From NCBI RefSeq assembly GCF_023715155.1, contig NZ_JAMBNQ010000041.1, forward strand, positions 1 to 43,547: a stretch of 43,547 bases of DNA, read 5' to 3'. Source of the stretch: Neobacillus mesonae. GTDB lineage: Bacteria > Bacillota > Bacilli > Bacillales > Cytobacillaceae. Shown piece after piece: positions 17,978 to 26,616 of this stretch. The position numbers and the translations under genes were made by a program. Position 1 is the first letter of the stretch; the number at the start of each line of letters is the position of its first letter. The notes below the pieces were generated by a model. That model saw only the letters and a program-made list of their open reading frames with translations. It was not told where the DNA came from and made no database searches.

Positions 17978-18793
17978 TTGCCAATAATAGAATCAGCTGA
18001 AGTTTTGGAAAAAGAATTAAGGAAAATTGAAAAATGGGAGAAGAGTCAAAAGGGTTTATGGTTTTGGGAAAAGATTGGACGCATTCCATTCGCACTGCTT
18101 GATAAGATAACACCTAAATTTATCCAGGATAAAATTGGTGTGGTCATCGATGAACTGGGGAGCTATATTCAAACCGGCGGCCAATATTTAATCAGTGAGA
18201 GAATGATTTTTAAAAAGTTCAACCCCGAAAACGTAACAAACCTAGAGGAAGTTAGGAGGCTGCCGCTTGAGAAAATGGATCACGTGGCGGAAGAAATCAG
18301 AAATTCAAGGGAAAAAGCTGCCGCTATTCAAGGAGCAACCACCGGAATCGGCGGCATTTTTACACTTGTCATCGATATTCCTGTTTTATTGGGGTTATCG
18401 TTAAAAGTATTACAGGAAATTGCATTATCCTACGGTTTTGATCCGAAAGAAAAATCGGAAAGGGTTTTTATTGTCAAATGCCTGCAATTTACCTCTTCTG
18501 ATGTGGTAGGAAAAAAAGCAATTTTAGAAGAATTGACCGATTTTAATGCAGAGAAGCGAAGCGGAAGAATCATTTCACAACTCCAAGGATGGCGAGAAGT
18601 AGTGGCTACCTATCGTGATCATTTTGGCTGGAAAAAGTTATTCCAGCTCGTGCCGATTGCTGGTATCGTTTTCGGTGCAATGATTAACCGCTCTTCCATT
18701 CAGGATGTGGCGGAGACTGGGATTATGTTGTACCGAAAACGGAGGATTCTGGAAAGGCTGCATGAAAAAGAAGAGTTGGGTGAGTTATTATAA
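17978..18793 (+). CDS. EcsC-family protein
   Basis: 271 residues. It matches the EcsC C-terminal family: WFWEKIGRIPFALLDKITP near the N-terminus, a Gly/Ala-rich hydrophobic stretch at ~115-145 (AAAIQGATTGIGGIF, then IPVLLGLSLKVLQEIA) and a second one near 225-240 (LVPIAGIVFGAMINRSSI). The glycine-rich stretch suggests membrane association. The family's biochemical role is unknown. The TTG start is chosen because GGAG lies ten bases before it. The sigma-W-like promoter suggests a part in cell-envelope stress. The gene is convergent with cysI. Confidence 0.83.
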   Translation: MPIIESAEVLEKELRKIEKWEKSQKGLWFWEKIGRIPFALLDKITPKFIQDKIGVVIDELGSYIQTGGQYLISERMIFKKFNPENVTNLEEVRRLPLEKMDHVAEEIRNSREKAAAIQGATTGIGGIFTLVIDIPVLLGLSLKVLQEIALSYGFDPKEKSERVFIVKCLQFTSSDVVGKKAILEELTDFNAEKRSGRIISQLQGWREVVATYRDHFGWKKLFQLVPIAGIVFGAMINRSSIQDVAETGIMLYRKRRILERLHEKEELGELL

Positions 18794-18802
18794 TTTAAAG
18801 AG

Positions 18803-19024
18803 GAGTCTGGGATTTGTTTTATTGGACAACTTCTCTTAGTTTTACTGCTCATTTGTCCTATAGATGATGCGTTTGGGTCTGGATTTCACTGCCTCCTTAT
18901 CAACCTGTCCCATAGACGCTGCCAATAGGACAGGATTTCTCCCTTTCCCATTTCAAACAGTCCCATAGGCTGATGCCTATGGGACTAAATTTCTCATTTC
19001 CATATTAAACTGGCATATAGGACG
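18803..19024. repeat. 52-bp hairpin repeats between EcsC gene and cysI
   Basis: Four to five units; GTCCYATAG anchors at 18855, 18907, 18960 and a degenerate one near 19012 (52-53 bp apart). Each unit has a small inverted repeat. The third is perfect: GTCCCATAGGC / GCCTATGGGAC at 18960-18985, with a four-base loop. Between the hairpins are pyrimidine-rich stretches (GATTTCTC, CCTTTCCC). The array ends at the cysI stop codon and may act as terminator for both converging genes. Confidence 0.8.
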
Positions 19025-19026
19025 TT

Positions 19027-20748
19027 TTAATCATGAAAATTGGTGCCATCTGTTGTAGCTTTAATAATCTCAGCACGTATAACAAAGTCTCCGAAGTGTT
19101 CTCCTTCAAGACGTTCTTTTGCATATCGGGAAAGCAGAACACGAAGTTCACTCAGGATTTCTTCCTCGCCGATATTTTCGCGGTACATTTTATTCAAACG
19201 GCTTCCATCAAAAGCCCCGCCAAGGTACATATTGTATTTCCCAACGGCTTTACCCATAAAAGCAATTTCTGACAGTGACGGGCGGGCGCATCCATTTGGG
19301 CATCCGGTCATGCGAATGGTAATCTCTTCGTCACGAAGACCATTTTCATCCAAAATATCTTCAATTTTATCAATTAAACTTGGTAAATATCGCTGACTTT
19401 CGGCCATAGCCAAACCACATGTTGGAAGTGCAACACAAGCCATGGAGTTGCGGCGCAGTGCCGAATGAAATCTGCCATCTGTTAACCCATATTGATCTAA
19501 CAGCTTAGTGATGTGTTCTTTCTTTTCACTTGGAACTCTAGCAATCACCAGGTTTTGATTCGGCGTTAACCGGAAATCACCTGTATGAACTTTGGCAATT
19601 TCACGTAAAGCGGTCTTTAGCTGATAATCAGGAAAATCCTTCACTCGGCCATTTTGAACAAACAATGTGAAGTGCCAGTTTCCATCACTGCCTTCTACCC
19701 AGCCATAACGGTCACCATTATGGTCAAAATGGTATGGCTTCGCCTCTTCCAATTTCCAGCCTAGACGATTTTCCAATTCTTCTTTCACCACATCAAGTCC
19801 TAGACGGTCAATGGTATATTTGAAGCGCGCGTTTTTACGGACAGAACGGTTTCCATAATCACGCTGAATCGTAATCGTTTTTTCGGCTAATTCCACAATT
19901 TTATCAGGCGTGCAGAATCCAATCACTTTGGCAATCTGCGGATATGTCGCCTTATCTCCATGGGTAAAGCCCATACCGCCTCCTATTGCAATGTTAAAAC
20001 CAATCAGCTTCCCATTTTCCTGTACTGCAATCAAACCAAGATCCTGTGAAAAAACATCCACATCATTTGAAGGCGGAACTGCAATCCCTATTTTAAACTT
20101 CCGCGGCAAATAAAGCGGACCGTACATTGGCTCTACTTCTTCTACCTCTGGTGTACCGGCTATTCTCTCCTCATCAAGCCAAATTTCATGATAAGCCCTT
20201 GTTCGTGGTAATAAATACTCACTCAATGTGCTGGCATATTCATAAACCTGGGCATGAATTTCCGATTGATATGGATTAGGATTGCACATGACATTCCGGT
20301 TCACGTCACCGCAGGCTGCAAGTGTATTTAGCAGTGTATTGTTTATAGCCTGAATGGTTGGCTTCATATTCCATTTTAAAATTCCATGCATTTGGAATGA
20401 CTGACGTGTCGTCAGTTTTAATGCTCCGTGTGCATATTTTTCGGCAAGGTCTTCTAATACCAGCCATTGTTCCGATGTTACCACTCCGCCTGGTGCCCGG
20501 ACACGCAGCATGAATCCATAGGCTGGCTCAAGCTTTTGTTTCTGTCTTTCATTCCTAAGGTCACGGTTATCCTGAAGGTAGCTGCCATGAAATTTCATTA
20601 ACCGATTATCATCGTCATTAATTCCGGCACTAAGACGGTCCTCTATCGACTCCGCTAATGTCCCTTTTAAATACTTACTTTCCTCTTTAATCCGCTCGAC
20701 ATCACTCGGCGGTCCATCTGGTGCAGATAATTGTTGTTTTAAAACCAT
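19027..20748 (-). CDS. cysI: Sulfite reductase hemoprotein beta subunit
   Basis: Carries siroheme and a 4Fe-4S cluster and reduces sulfite to sulfide with six electrons from CysJ. 573 residues, closely following the B. subtilis protein from APDGPPSDVERIKEES to the end IKATTDGTNFHD. The cluster ligands are C-X5-C in ACVALPTCGLA and C-X3-C in TGCPNGCARPS. Siroheme-binding basic patches appear as RTRAYHEIWLD and RKNARFKYTIDRLG. It lies 33 bases after cysJ and is the last gene of the sulfate cluster. Confidence 0.96.
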   Translation of the reverse strand: MVLKQQLSAPDGPPSDVERIKEESKYLKGTLAESIEDRLSAGINDDDNRLMKFHGSYLQDNRDLRNERQKQKLEPAYGFMLRVRAPGGVVTSEQWLVLEDLAEKYAHGALKLTTRQSFQMHGILKWNMKPTIQAINNTLLNTLAACGDVNRNVMCNPNPYQSEIHAQVYEYASTLSEYLLPRTRAYHEIWLDEERIAGTPEVEEVEPMYGPLYLPRKFKIGIAVPPSNDVDVFSQDLGLIAVQENGKLIGFNIAIGGGMGFTHGDKATYPQIAKVIGFCTPDKIVELAEKTITIQRDYGNRSVRKNARFKYTIDRLGLDVVKEELENRLGWKLEEAKPYHFDHNGDRYGWVEGSDGNWHFTLFVQNGRVKDFPDYQLKTALREIAKVHTGDFRLTPNQNLVIARVPSEKKEHITKLLDQYGLTDGRFHSALRRNSMACVALPTCGLAMAESQRYLPSLIDKIEDILDENGLRDEEITIRMTGCPNGCARPSLSEIAFMGKAVGKYNMYLGGAFDGSRLNKMYRENIGEEEILSELRVLLSRYAKERLEGEHFGDFVIRAEIIKATTDGTNFHD

Positions 20749-20781
20749 CTTGAAAAAACCCCTTCCTGTATATAGCTTTGA

Positions 20782-22593
20782 TCAATAAACATCACGCTGG
20801 TAACGTTTTTGCTGCTGCAGATTAGATAAATAGGCCACCGCTTGTTCATGGCTTAAGCCGCCTTCATTTTCAATAATGGCAAGCAATGTTTCATGAACAT
20901 CATGAGCCATGTTTTTCTCATCACCACATACGTAAAAATAGGCTCCGGCCTCCAGCCATTCAAACAATTCCTTACTGTGTTCAAGCAGGCGATGCTGGAC
21001 GTATACTTTTTCTTCTTGGTCCCTTGAAAAAGCCACATCCATTTTCGTTAACACGCCGTCCTTGAGCCATTTTTGCCACTCGGTCTGATAAAGGAAGTCT
21101 GTTACGAAATGCTGGTCACCAAAAAACATCCATGATTTCCCTTCCGTGCCGATTTCTTCACGTTCTTGCATAAAAGAGCGGAACGGTGCTGCACCTGTAC
21201 CAGGTCCTACCATGATAATTGGTGCATCTGGATTAGCCGGCAGCTTAAAGTTCTCATTATGTTGAACAAATATTGGCAGTGTATCCCCTGGTTCAAGGCG
21301 CTCGGCGGCAAGGATGGAACAAACACCGTTTCGCGGTCTTCCGTTAGATTCATACCGGACAGCCCCAATAGTTAAATGAACTTCGTCCGGATTGGCTGTT
21401 AGACTGCTGGCGATTGAGTAAAGCCTGGCTGGGATTTTCCGCAAAATGGAAACAAATTCTTGTGCCGATTCACCCCACACCCCAAAATCACGGACTAGAT
21501 CGAGCAGATCACGACCTTTTATATATTCTTTTACTTTGTTTTCATTACCAGCTGATACCAGCTTTTTTAATTCCTGATTGCTGGATAGTTTGCTGACTTT
21601 TTCAAGAAGCGGTTTTGTTAAAATCGTAATTTCATAGTATGACAGAAGGGCCTCTCTAAGCGGGCGGACATCCCCTGTTTTCACGGTTACCGGCTCCTCT
21701 GGATTCCATTTCAATTCATATAAAAGGAGATCCACGAGTGCCGGGTCGTTCTCTGGATAGATTCCCAGGCTGTCTCCCGGTTCGAATGTTAAACCTGAAC
21801 CCTCTAATGATATTTCAAGGTGGCGCGTTTCTTTATTGGAACCGCGGCCATTTAGATTAATATTTTCCAATACTTCAGCTTGAAACGGATTGGTTCTGGA
21901 ATAAACCGATTCGACTGTTTGCAGAGTTTCGGCCGGTGTAACAGCAGAACTTTGAGTCTGTGATTCACTTAGGTTGTTCAGTACACCTTGAAGCCATTCG
22001 GCCGCTGGTTCATCAAAATCAACATCACAGTCGAACCTCGGGTAAAGCCGTGTACCGCCTAATTCTTCTAATCGATGATCAAAATCTTTCCCAGTTTGAC
22101 AGAAGAATTCATATGAGCTGTCACCCAGCGCCAATACGGAAAAGTTCAGTTCTGGTAGTTTAGGTGCCCGTTTGCTGTGAACATATTCATAGAAAGTCAA
22201 AGCATTATCGGGCGGATCGCCTTCACCATGTGTACTCGTAATAATAAGCAGGTTTTTTACCTTTTTTAAGTTGTTCGGTTTGAAATCACTCATAGCTGAT
22301 ATGATTGCTTTTAAACCATTTGACTCAAGAGCAGCAGCCGCTTTTTTTGCAAGCCCCTTGGCATTTCCTGTTTGTGATCCATACAGAATCGTTATCTCTT
22401 TTGATACTGCCTGTGTTGTACCTTGTGATGATGCTTGGGCTGTTGCATTTCCTTGAATAAAAGCTGGCTGAAGGGAAGCAGCTAAATAACCGCTCAACCA
22501 AACCTTTTGTGGTTCTGTTAATGTCTGCAAAAGACGGTCGAGAAGCTCTGCCTGCTCCTGACTAAACGGACTGTTTAATACCTGTACTTGCAA
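20782..22593 (-). CDS. cysJ: Sulfite reductase flavoprotein alpha subunit
   Basis: Passes electrons from NADPH through FAD and FMN to CysI. About 603 residues: flavodoxin domain (~70-215, ILYGSQTGNAKGLAKKA, STHGEGDPPDNA), FAD-binding domain (RLYSIASSL, GVCSILAAERL), NADPH domain (GPGTGAAPFRSFMQER, YVCGDEKNMAHDV, ending RYQRDVY). I chose the TTG at 22593, preceded by GAGGTGG; the protein then begins QVQVLNSPFSQEQAELL, which matches B. subtilis CysJ. The frame from 22608 includes the ribosome site itself. A promoter lies just upstream. Confidence 0.95.
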   Translation of the reverse strand: MQVQVLNSPFSQEQAELLDRLLQTLTEPQKVWLSGYLAASLQPAFIQGNATAQASSQGTTQAVSKEITILYGSQTGNAKGLAKKAAAALESNGLKAIISAMSDFKPNNLKKVKNLLIITSTHGEGDPPDNALTFYEYVHSKRAPKLPELNFSVLALGDSSYEFFCQTGKDFDHRLEELGGTRLYPRFDCDVDFDEPAAEWLQGVLNNLSESQTQSSAVTPAETLQTVESVYSRTNPFQAEVLENINLNGRGSNKETRHLEISLEGSGLTFEPGDSLGIYPENDPALVDLLLYELKWNPEEPVTVKTGDVRPLREALLSYYEITILTKPLLEKVSKLSSNQELKKLVSAGNENKVKEYIKGRDLLDLVRDFGVWGESAQEFVSILRKIPARLYSIASSLTANPDEVHLTIGAVRYESNGRPRNGVCSILAAERLEPGDTLPIFVQHNENFKLPANPDAPIIMVGPGTGAAPFRSFMQEREEIGTEGKSWMFFGDQHFVTDFLYQTEWQKWLKDGVLTKMDVAFSRDQEEKVYVQHRLLEHSKELFEWLEAGAYFYVCGDEKNMAHDVHETLLAIIENEGGLSHEQAVAYLSNLQQQKRYQRDVY

Positions 22594-22619
22594 AGAAATC
22601 CACCTCACATTGGAATATT

Positions 22620-22649
22620 TTTATAAAATTAATGTTTGTTTAGGTTCAA
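22620..22649 (-). promoter_or_regulatory. Predicted cysJI promoter
   Basis: TTGAAC (22649-22644), an 18-base spacer and TATAAA (22625-22620) lie about 25 bases before the cysJ start. It suggests cysJI can be read apart from the upstream sulfate genes, as in B. subtilis. Confidence 0.55.
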
Positions 22650-22653
22650 AGAA

Positions 22654-22962
22654 GCTTTCTATGAGAGCTTTAAACTGATTTTTCTATTTTAGAAGGCAGA
22701 TAGAGCCTTTCTAACTGACCTATAAGGTATTTTTTTCTCTTTTAGAGGGTGGATATGGCCTCTCTTTCGGTCCTCTAATTGGGATTTCCCTCTCCAGTGG
22801 GCTGATAAAGCTTCTCTTTCGGTCCTCTAATTGGGAGTTTCCCTCTCCAGTGGGCTGATCAGGCCTCTCCATTAGTCCTCGAATCTAATTTCATTCTCTA
22901 GAGTACAGATAGAGCCTTTCACCATCAGTCATCTAAACTGCTTTTCTAACTAGACGCAGCTA
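22654..22962. repeat. 52-bp repeat array between sirB and cysJ
   Basis: Six units start at GCYTYTC: 22654, 22705, 22758, 22810, 22863 and 22914 (steps 51, 53, 52, 53, 51). Units three and four are nearly identical (TCTCTTTCGGTCCTCTAATT); the others have drifted. Many carry paired blocks such as AGAAGGC / GCCTTTCT. The array runs to the sirB stop codon. Its sequence is unrelated to the arrays at 10.8 and 18.8 kb. Confidence 0.82.
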
Positions 22963-23694
22963 GGCCGGCACACCGCTGGAAGCCATCTCCACGACAACAT
23001 CCTCAATTACCTGGTGCTTGCTTAACGGTTCTGTAACGAGAATCTGTCTGCCCTGTTTTTTCCACTTAAGTACTGCTCGATTGACCTCAGCACTCAGGAG
23101 TCCGGAAAACAATAAATATGGAACAACAATGACAGTATCCGGTGCTTTTTCCAAAATGGCATTTAGTCCTGCCTGCAGCTTTGGCTCGGCGGCAGCTAAA
23201 TAACAGACAGATACTTGCTCAAGGCCGAGGCGGAGGCTAAGTCCAGCCTGAATGGTTGAAAAATCCGCCTGAATTTCAGGATCGCTGCTGCCCCTGCCCA
23301 CAATTAACAGACGATTTTGCGGACTCAAGTTACTGCTCACAGACCTAACCAGCTCTGCCACAGCATCCAATATTCTTCCCTGCACACCGAAAGGATCCTT
23401 TACCTCCATTTGAAGGGCGGGATATCTGTCTTGCAGTTTTGCCAGAGCTTTTGGGATATCATGTTTTATATGCCCTGCAGCTAAAAGGAACAGCGGAACA
23501 ACGGTAATTTCCGTCGCCCCCCTTTCCACACAGCGCCTGAAGCCATCCTCAATCAGCGGTTCTGTCAGCTCTAGAAAGCTGATTTCTTGTATCGGGACAT
23601 TGACTCGTTTGATTACCCTTTCCAGAAAATCTTTTACTTCTTTCACACCTGTTTTAGATCGCGTTCCATGACCGATGTATAGAATCGCCTTCAT
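22960..23694 (-). CDS. sirB: Sirohydrochlorin ferrochelatase
   Basis: Inserts Fe2+ into sirohydrochlorin, the last step to siroheme. 244 residues with two CbiX-type halves. The first half has LYIGHGTRSKTGVKEV with the active-site His and VVPLFLLAAGHIKHDIPK with the second metal His. The second half (LLIVGRGSSDPE, VVPYLLFSGLL) lacks these His residues, as is usual for SirB. It lies between cobA and cysJ with repeat-filled spacers on both sides. Confidence 0.9.
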   Translation of the reverse strand: MKAILYIGHGTRSKTGVKEVKDFLERVIKRVNVPIQEISFLELTEPLIEDGFRRCVERGATEITVVPLFLLAAGHIKHDIPKALAKLQDRYPALQMEVKDPFGVQGRILDAVAELVRSVSSNLSPQNRLLIVGRGSSDPEIQADFSTIQAGLSLRLGLEQVSVCYLAAAEPKLQAGLNAILEKAPDTVIVVPYLLFSGLLSAEVNRAVLKWKKQGRQILVTEPLSKHQVIEDVVVEMASSGVPA

Positions 23695-23751
23695 TGAAAC
23701 GCCCCTTTCTGCACTTTAAAGAAGTGATTTTTTGTAAAATTTTCATACATA

Positions 23752-23856
23752 TCTGCGAATTACGGCCATTTATCTGCGAGTTTGAATGTTTTATCTGCGA
23801 GTTGGACAGATTTATCTGCGGTTTTAAGCAATATATCTGCGAGTTACCTATCCCTG
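23752..23856. repeat. 21-bp tandem repeats, five units
   Basis: TCTGCG anchors at 23752, 23773, 23794, 23815 and 23836, exactly 21 bp apart, each within TATCTGCGAGTT-like blocks; the rest of each unit is free to vary. The array sits at the 3' side of cobA in the sirB-cobA spacer. Read on the plus strand it encodes I-C-E-L-x-x-F heptads without a convincing ribosome site. Confidence 0.85.
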
Positions 23857-23873
23857 CAACTTATTCAAAAAGC

Positions 23874-24650
23874 TCATCCCTGCACAACCGGAATTTTCTG
23901 CAAAATTTCTTCCTCAAACCAATTTAATTTTTCATGAAGACGTACAACTTCGCCGATTACAATCATGCTCGGATTTGAAATCTGGGACTTTGCTGCCAAT
24001 TCTTCAATGGTTTCCAACGTTCCAACTACTGTCCGCTGATCTGTTAATGTTCCCCATTGAATTAAAGCAATCGGCGTTTTCGGTGATTTACCATGGCTGA
24101 TTAATTGTTTAGTAATGGTCGATAGATGGGCAACTCCCATATATACACAAATCGTATCAACCCCATTTGCCAAGCTCGCCCATTGATGTTCAGCCGCCAC
24201 GTCCCCAGCTTGATGGCCGGTAATGAAGGCAAAGCTTTTGCTTAAAGTACGGTGGGTAACCGGAATTCCGGCATAAGCTGAAGCTGCGATGCCAGCTGTA
24301 ATCCCCGGGACAACTTCAAACGGAACATCATGTTTGGTGCATTCTTCGGCTTCTTCACCACCACGTCCGAATACAAAGGGATCTCCTCCTTTTAAACGGA
24401 CAACCTGATAGCCCTTTTTGGCATACTTCACCAGAAATCGGTTAATTGTTTCTTGTTTCATCGTGTGGTAATGAGGCAGCTTGCCACAGTAAACAAGCTG
24501 CGCCCCTTCTTTTGCATACTTAAGCAATTCCGGATTTACCAGCCGATCGTAAAGAATAACATCCGCCTGCTCGAGGCAGCGCAATCCTTTAACCGTAATC
24601 AGCTCTGGATCACCCGGTCCCGCCCCTACTAAATAAACCTTCCCGGCCAT
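23874..24650 (-). CDS. cobA: Uroporphyrinogen-III C-methyltransferase
   Basis: Methylates uroporphyrinogen III twice with SAM to give precorrin-2, the first siroheme step. 258 residues with the SUMT signature: VYLVGAGPGDPELITVKG at the N-terminus, DVILYDRLVNPELL, VRLKGGDPFVFGRGGEE, VPGITAGIAASAYAGIPVTHR and a VYMGVAHL segment. It lies between cysC and sirB and is equivalent to ylnD/sumT of B. subtilis. Confidence 0.94.
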   Translation of the reverse strand: MAGKVYLVGAGPGDPELITVKGLRCLEQADVILYDRLVNPELLKYAKEGAQLVYCGKLPHYHTMKQETINRFLVKYAKKGYQVVRLKGGDPFVFGRGGEEAEECTKHDVPFEVVPGITAGIAASAYAGIPVTHRTLSKSFAFITGHQAGDVAAEHQWASLANGVDTICVYMGVAHLSTITKQLISHGKSPKTPIALIQWGTLTDQRTVVGTLETIEELAAKSQISNPSMIVIGEVVRLHEKLNWFEEEILQKIPVVQG

Positions 24651-24683
24651 CGCCTCTCATCCTTTCTTATTAACTTTTAAAAA

Positions 24684-25283
24684 CTAAATAATGTTTTTGA
24701 GCTGCAAATATGCTAGAACTTCCTCCACTGCCTTTTCTACTTTTAAAAGATCGGAACGGATAATTATTTCCGGATTTTCCGGCTCTTCATAGGGAGAATC
24801 AATTCCGGTAAAATCTTTAATTTCTCCTTTTCTTGCTTTTTCATAGAGCTTTTTAGGATCCCTGCGTTCACATTCGTCGATTGGGCAATCCACAAAAACC
24901 TCGATAAATTCCCCTTCCCCAAATAATGCACGAACCTGGTCACGGTCGGAGCGGAATGGGGAAATAAAGGCTGTTGTCACAATTGTGCCGCTGTCGACAA
25001 ATAATTTAGCCACTTCCCCTATTCTTCTAATATTCTCTGTCCTGTCAGCATCGGAAAAACCGAGGTCATGGTTTAATCCATGCCGGATATTGTCCCCATC
25101 CAGAACAAATTCGTTAATGCCCGAACGGTATAATTCACGTGAGACTGCGTTTGCTATCGTAGATTTGCCTGAACCTGAAAGACCCGTAAACCAAAGGACA
25201 CAGCTTCCATGTCCGTTTTGCAGCCGGCGGTCATGTTTTGAAACGGCAGCAGTGTGCCAGGTAATATTTGTTGCAGTTGCCAA
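24684..25283 (-). CDS. cysC: Adenylyl-sulfate kinase
   Basis: Phosphorylates APS at the 3' position to give PAPS. 199 residues with Walker A GLSGSGKST at ~34-42, VLDGDNIRHGLNHDLGFSDADR, and EVFVDCPIDECERRDPKKLY. It begins with TTG at 25283, eight bases after AAGGAGTG. The stop of sat lies 13 bases upstream. Confidence 0.95.
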   Translation of the reverse strand: MATATNITWHTAAVSKHDRRLQNGHGSCVLWFTGLSGSGKSTIANAVSRELYRSGINEFVLDGDNIRHGLNHDLGFSDADRTENIRRIGEVAKLFVDSGTIVTTAFISPFRSDRDQVRALFGEGEFIEVFVDCPIDECERRDPKKLYEKARKGEIKDFTGIDSPYEEPENPEIIIRSDLLKVEKAVEEVLAYLQLKNII

Positions 25284-25296
25284 TGTTGAACACTCC

Positions 25297-26445
25297 TTAT
25301 ACCAATGTTTTTTCTTTTAAACCTTCAATTAATACTTCCACAACTTCTTTTCTGCTAAAGGTTGATGGCGGCAGTACACCGGAGCGGAGCATTTCTCTTA
25401 CTTTTGTTCCAGAAAGAATGACACGGTCTTCCTTACCATGCGGGCAAGTTTTATTGGACGCCATCCCTTCGCATTTTGTGCAATAAAAACTATGTTCAAA
25501 GAATAAAGGCTTTATTCCTAACTCTTCTTCTGAAAATTGTGTAAAAATCAGCTGTGCATCATAGGTACCATAGTAATTGCCGACGCCTGCATGGTCACGG
25601 CCGACAATAAAATGGGTGCATCCATAATTTTTTCGGGCAATGGCATGGAAAATGGCTTCTCTTGGGCCGGCATAACGCATCGCTGCAGGATGCACTCCAA
25701 GCTGCACACGTTCCTCAGGGTAATAATTTTCAAGTAAAACCCGGTAGCTTTTTAAACGGACATCTGCCGGAATATCGTCAGCCTTGGTTTCACCTACAAG
25801 CGGGTTGACGAACAATCCATCCACTGTTTCCAGGGCAGCTTTTTGGATATATTCATGTGCACGGTGAATGGGGTTGCGTGTTTGGAAACCGACCACTGTT
25901 TTCCAGCCTTTTGCTTCAAATAGGGCCCGTGTTTCATTTGGTTCGAACCATACATCACTAAAGACACCTTTTTCCGGTTTTTTAACAAGAGTGATATCAC
26001 CAGCTGCATACACCGGACCTCTTTGGAATAATCGTTTCACCCCTGGATGTGCTAGTTCCTCAGTTTTATAGACTTTGAGTGCTTCTCTATCTAAATCTGG
26101 CTCATACCATTCGGATACTCTAATCACGCCGTATACTTCTTTGTTATGAACAAGCTTGATTTCTTCATCCTTTTTTAAGAGAGCAGCAGTTTCATATGAT
26201 ACAGGCAATGTTACGGGAATTGACCAAATAGTGTTGTCAGCAAGTCTCATGTTTTCGACCACTGATTCATAATCCGCTTTTCCTAGGAACCCTGTAAGCG
26301 GACTAAACACGCCGACTCCAATCAGCTCAAGATCGCTGAGTGCAACTGCATCAATTTCAATTTCTTTTTCGATATGTGAAAAATCAAAATCCGGATTATA
26401 TGCTTGAATTAGTTTTCCTCCATGAGGCTGTGGTAAAAATGACAT
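25297..26445 (-). CDS. sat: Sulfate adenylyltransferase
   Basis: Joins sulfate and ATP to APS. 382 residues of the single-chain (non-CysDN) type with GFQTRNPIHRAHEYIQKAAL holding the HxGH-like ATP site, GPREAIFHAIARKNYGCTHF, and VGRDHAGVG. A CTKCEGMASNKTCPHG segment near residue ~325-340 is a four-cysteine zinc-like element common in bacterial Sat. I chose ATG 26445, with AAGG upstream, over 26454. Confidence 0.95.
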   Translation of the reverse strand: MSFLPQPHGGKLIQAYNPDFDFSHIEKEIEIDAVALSDLELIGVGVFSPLTGFLGKADYESVVENMRLADNTIWSIPVTLPVSYETAALLKKDEEIKLVHNKEVYGVIRVSEWYEPDLDREALKVYKTEELAHPGVKRLFQRGPVYAAGDITLVKKPEKGVFSDVWFEPNETRALFEAKGWKTVVGFQTRNPIHRAHEYIQKAALETVDGLFVNPLVGETKADDIPADVRLKSYRVLLENYYPEERVQLGVHPAAMRYAGPREAIFHAIARKNYGCTHFIVGRDHAGVGNYYGTYDAQLIFTQFSEEELGIKPLFFEHSFYCTKCEGMASNKTCPHGKEDRVILSGTKVREMLRSGVLPPSTFSRKEVVEVLIEGLKEKTLV

Positions 26446-26511
26446 CAAAATCAAACCTTTCGTATAGTTTTTATAAAGTTAGGAATGCCCTTGCGGCCGC
26501 CCGATACACTT

Positions 26512-26616
26512 ATTAGCGAATTAAATGCTTATATTAGCGAATGTTGGTCCCTTATTTGCGAATTACCGGTTTATATTGGCGGAAAACAGCCTTTTATCAG
26601 CGAATGGATATCTTTT
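26512..26616. repeat. 21-bp tandem repeats, five units
   Basis: Units start at 26512, 26533, 26554, 26575 and 26596, exactly 21 bp apart, with ATTAGCGAAT-type cores. The core resembles the CTGCGA core of the 23.7-kb array (TAT..GCGA.T). The last unit overlaps the cysP stop codon. The plus-strand reading gives I-S-E / I-C-E heptads. Confidence 0.85.

Noticed and set aside
23694..23927. Plus-strand 77-codon gene with ICEL repeats
   Set aside because: It starts opposite the sirB start, has no ribosome site, and its end lies over cobA; the repeats alone make it look regular.
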